From Selenomonas ruminantium subsp. lactilytica TAM6421 (GTDB lineage Bacteria; Bacillota; Negativicutes; Selenomonadales; Selenomonadaceae), in contig NC_017078.1 of assembly GCF_000284095.1 (NCBI RefSeq), positions 186,001-250,000 on the forward strand: a DNA stretch of 64,000 nucleotides, read 5' to 3'. Positions 63,392 through 64,000 of the stretch are shown here, one piece after another. The number at the start of each line of letters is the position of its first letter. Position 1 is the stretch's first letter. The position numbers and the translations under genes were made by a program. The notes beneath the pieces are model-generated. The model saw only the letters and a list, made by a program, of their open reading frames with translations, was not told the DNA's origin and searched no databases.

Positions 63392-64000
63392 TTATCGTTG
63401 GGTCTCCTGCGCCACGAGATTTTCGATGCCATAGCGCTTGCGCAGGACAGGCTTTTCAATCTTGCCCGTGGCATTGCGGGGCACCGGCTCAAAGATGATT
63501 TTCTTGGGGCGTTTGTAACGGGGCAGATCCAGACAGAATTCCTCAATCTCCGCCTCAGTGCAGCTCATGCCCTCCTTGAGCTCGATAATGGCCGTGCTGA
63601 TTTCCCCAAGACGCCGGTCGGGCAGGCCGATGACCGCCACATCCTTGATCTTGTGGTATTTATGCAGGAAGTCCTCGATCTGCACGGGATAGATATTCTC
63701 GCCGCCGCTGACGATGACATCCTTCTTGCGATCCACCAGATAGTAAAAACCCTCCTCATCCTGCCGGGCCATATCCCCCGTCAGCAGCCAGCCATCATGC
63801 AGCACGGCGGCCGTGGCTTCCTCGTCATGGTAATAACAGGTCATAACCCCGGGGCCTTTGACACAAAGCTCGCCGATCTCTCCCTGGGGCACCTCCTGCC
63901 CCTGCTCATCCAGGATGCGGCACTGCCAGCGGTAGCCGGGAACGCCGATGGCCCCCACCTTGCGGATATTCTCCAGCCCCAGATGCACGCAGCCCGGCCC
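63392..64000 (-). CDS. AMP-dependent acyl-CoA synthetase, C-terminal part (cut by window edge)
   Basis: The open frame continues past 64000, so only the last ~203 residues are present. Visible ANL-superfamily parts are GEIGELCVKGPGVMTCYYHD, DGWLLTGDMARQDEEGFYYL with the YLVDRKKDVIVSGGENIYPV hinge (GD and RKKD motifs), and the C-terminal lysine in PRNATGKIEKPVLRKRYG. It activates a carboxylic acid to the acyl-adenylate and then the CoA thioester. Substrate specificity lies mostly in the missing part; the operon suggests an aryl or branched acid. It is the first visible gene of the leftward operon. Confidence 0.9.
   Translation of the reverse strand, partial: GPGCVHLGLENIRKVGAIGVPGYRWQCRILDEQGQEVPQGEIGELCVKGPGVMTCYYHDEEATAAVLHDGWLLTGDMARQDEEGFYYLVDRKKDVIVSGGENIYPVQIEDFLHKYHKIKDVAVIGLPDRRLGEISTAIIELKEGMSCTEAEIEEFCLDLPRYKRPKKIIFEPVPRNATGKIEKPVLRKRYGIENLVAQETQR

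Overview
The window looks like a chromosomal segment of a diderm Firmicute of the Negativicutes, most likely Selenomonadaceae. The grounds are Firmicute-style Shine-Dalgarno sites and small-protein families alongside clear outer-membrane systems: a two-partner secretion pair and an autotransporter barrel remnant. The taxonomic call is inference from gene content. No rRNA, tRNA or CRISPR array was seen.

Layout. (1) 1-9.8 kb is a visibly AT-rich accessory island bounded by two different IS256-family elements, the left one with a frameshifted transposase. Between them are a leftward pair (PcfJ-like protein, DUF4258-like protein) and a rightward operon (helix-turn-helix/coiled-coil protein, PD-(D/E)XK-like nuclease fused to a glycine-zipper membrane region, and a Sel1-repeat protein split by an A8 tract). 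The two operons diverge from back-to-back promoters whose -35 boxes form the ends of a perfect 15-bp inverted repeat. The island sits in or beside a broken acyltransferase gene. This cassette is the best candidate for an undescribed system, possibly phage defence. (2) 10.1-13.8 kb is a leftward run of tightly packed housekeeping-type genes (methyltransferase, SfsA, TIGR04076, peptide deformylase-like, GNAT, YaiI/YqxD). Three of its members have lost core domain segments. (3) 13.9-16.5 kb holds a candidate small RNA, then Mrp-type Fe-S ATPase, a DUF134-NifX fusion and a DUF1847 protein. The Mrp and DUF134 genes share a GACATATGTC operator. (4) 16.6-48.6 kb is dominated by one leftward gene of about 9,856 codons for a giant LktA/filamentous-haemagglutinin-type exoprotein and its outer-membrane transporter. 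About 11 kb of the exoprotein gene is an array of 18 modules of two kinds. (5) 48.8-52 kb is a periplasmic HAD phosphatase plus a membrane-anchored carboxylesterase homologue that has lost its catalytic residues. Its promoter shares a 19-bp element and spacing with the secretion operon. (6) 52.2-59.2 kb carries an AGCS amino-acid symporter, a diguanylate cyclase, a decayed autotransporter cysteine protease, an orphan VirB11-like ATPase and a Y-family polymerase with a small partner. (7) 59.2-64 kb is a leftward operon for anaerobic aromatic 2-oxoacid/aryl-acid metabolism: acyl-CoA synthetase (cut by the window edge), IorA, IorB, phenylacetate-CoA ligase and an ACT-domain protein.

Starts were moved from the longest open frame to the codon preceded by a good ribosome binding site where the two differ. 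Domain calls come from reading motifs, not from searches. Several single-base frameshifts lie in homopolymers (1025, 7033-7040, 9837-9843), so sequencing error should be excluded before biological meaning is assigned.
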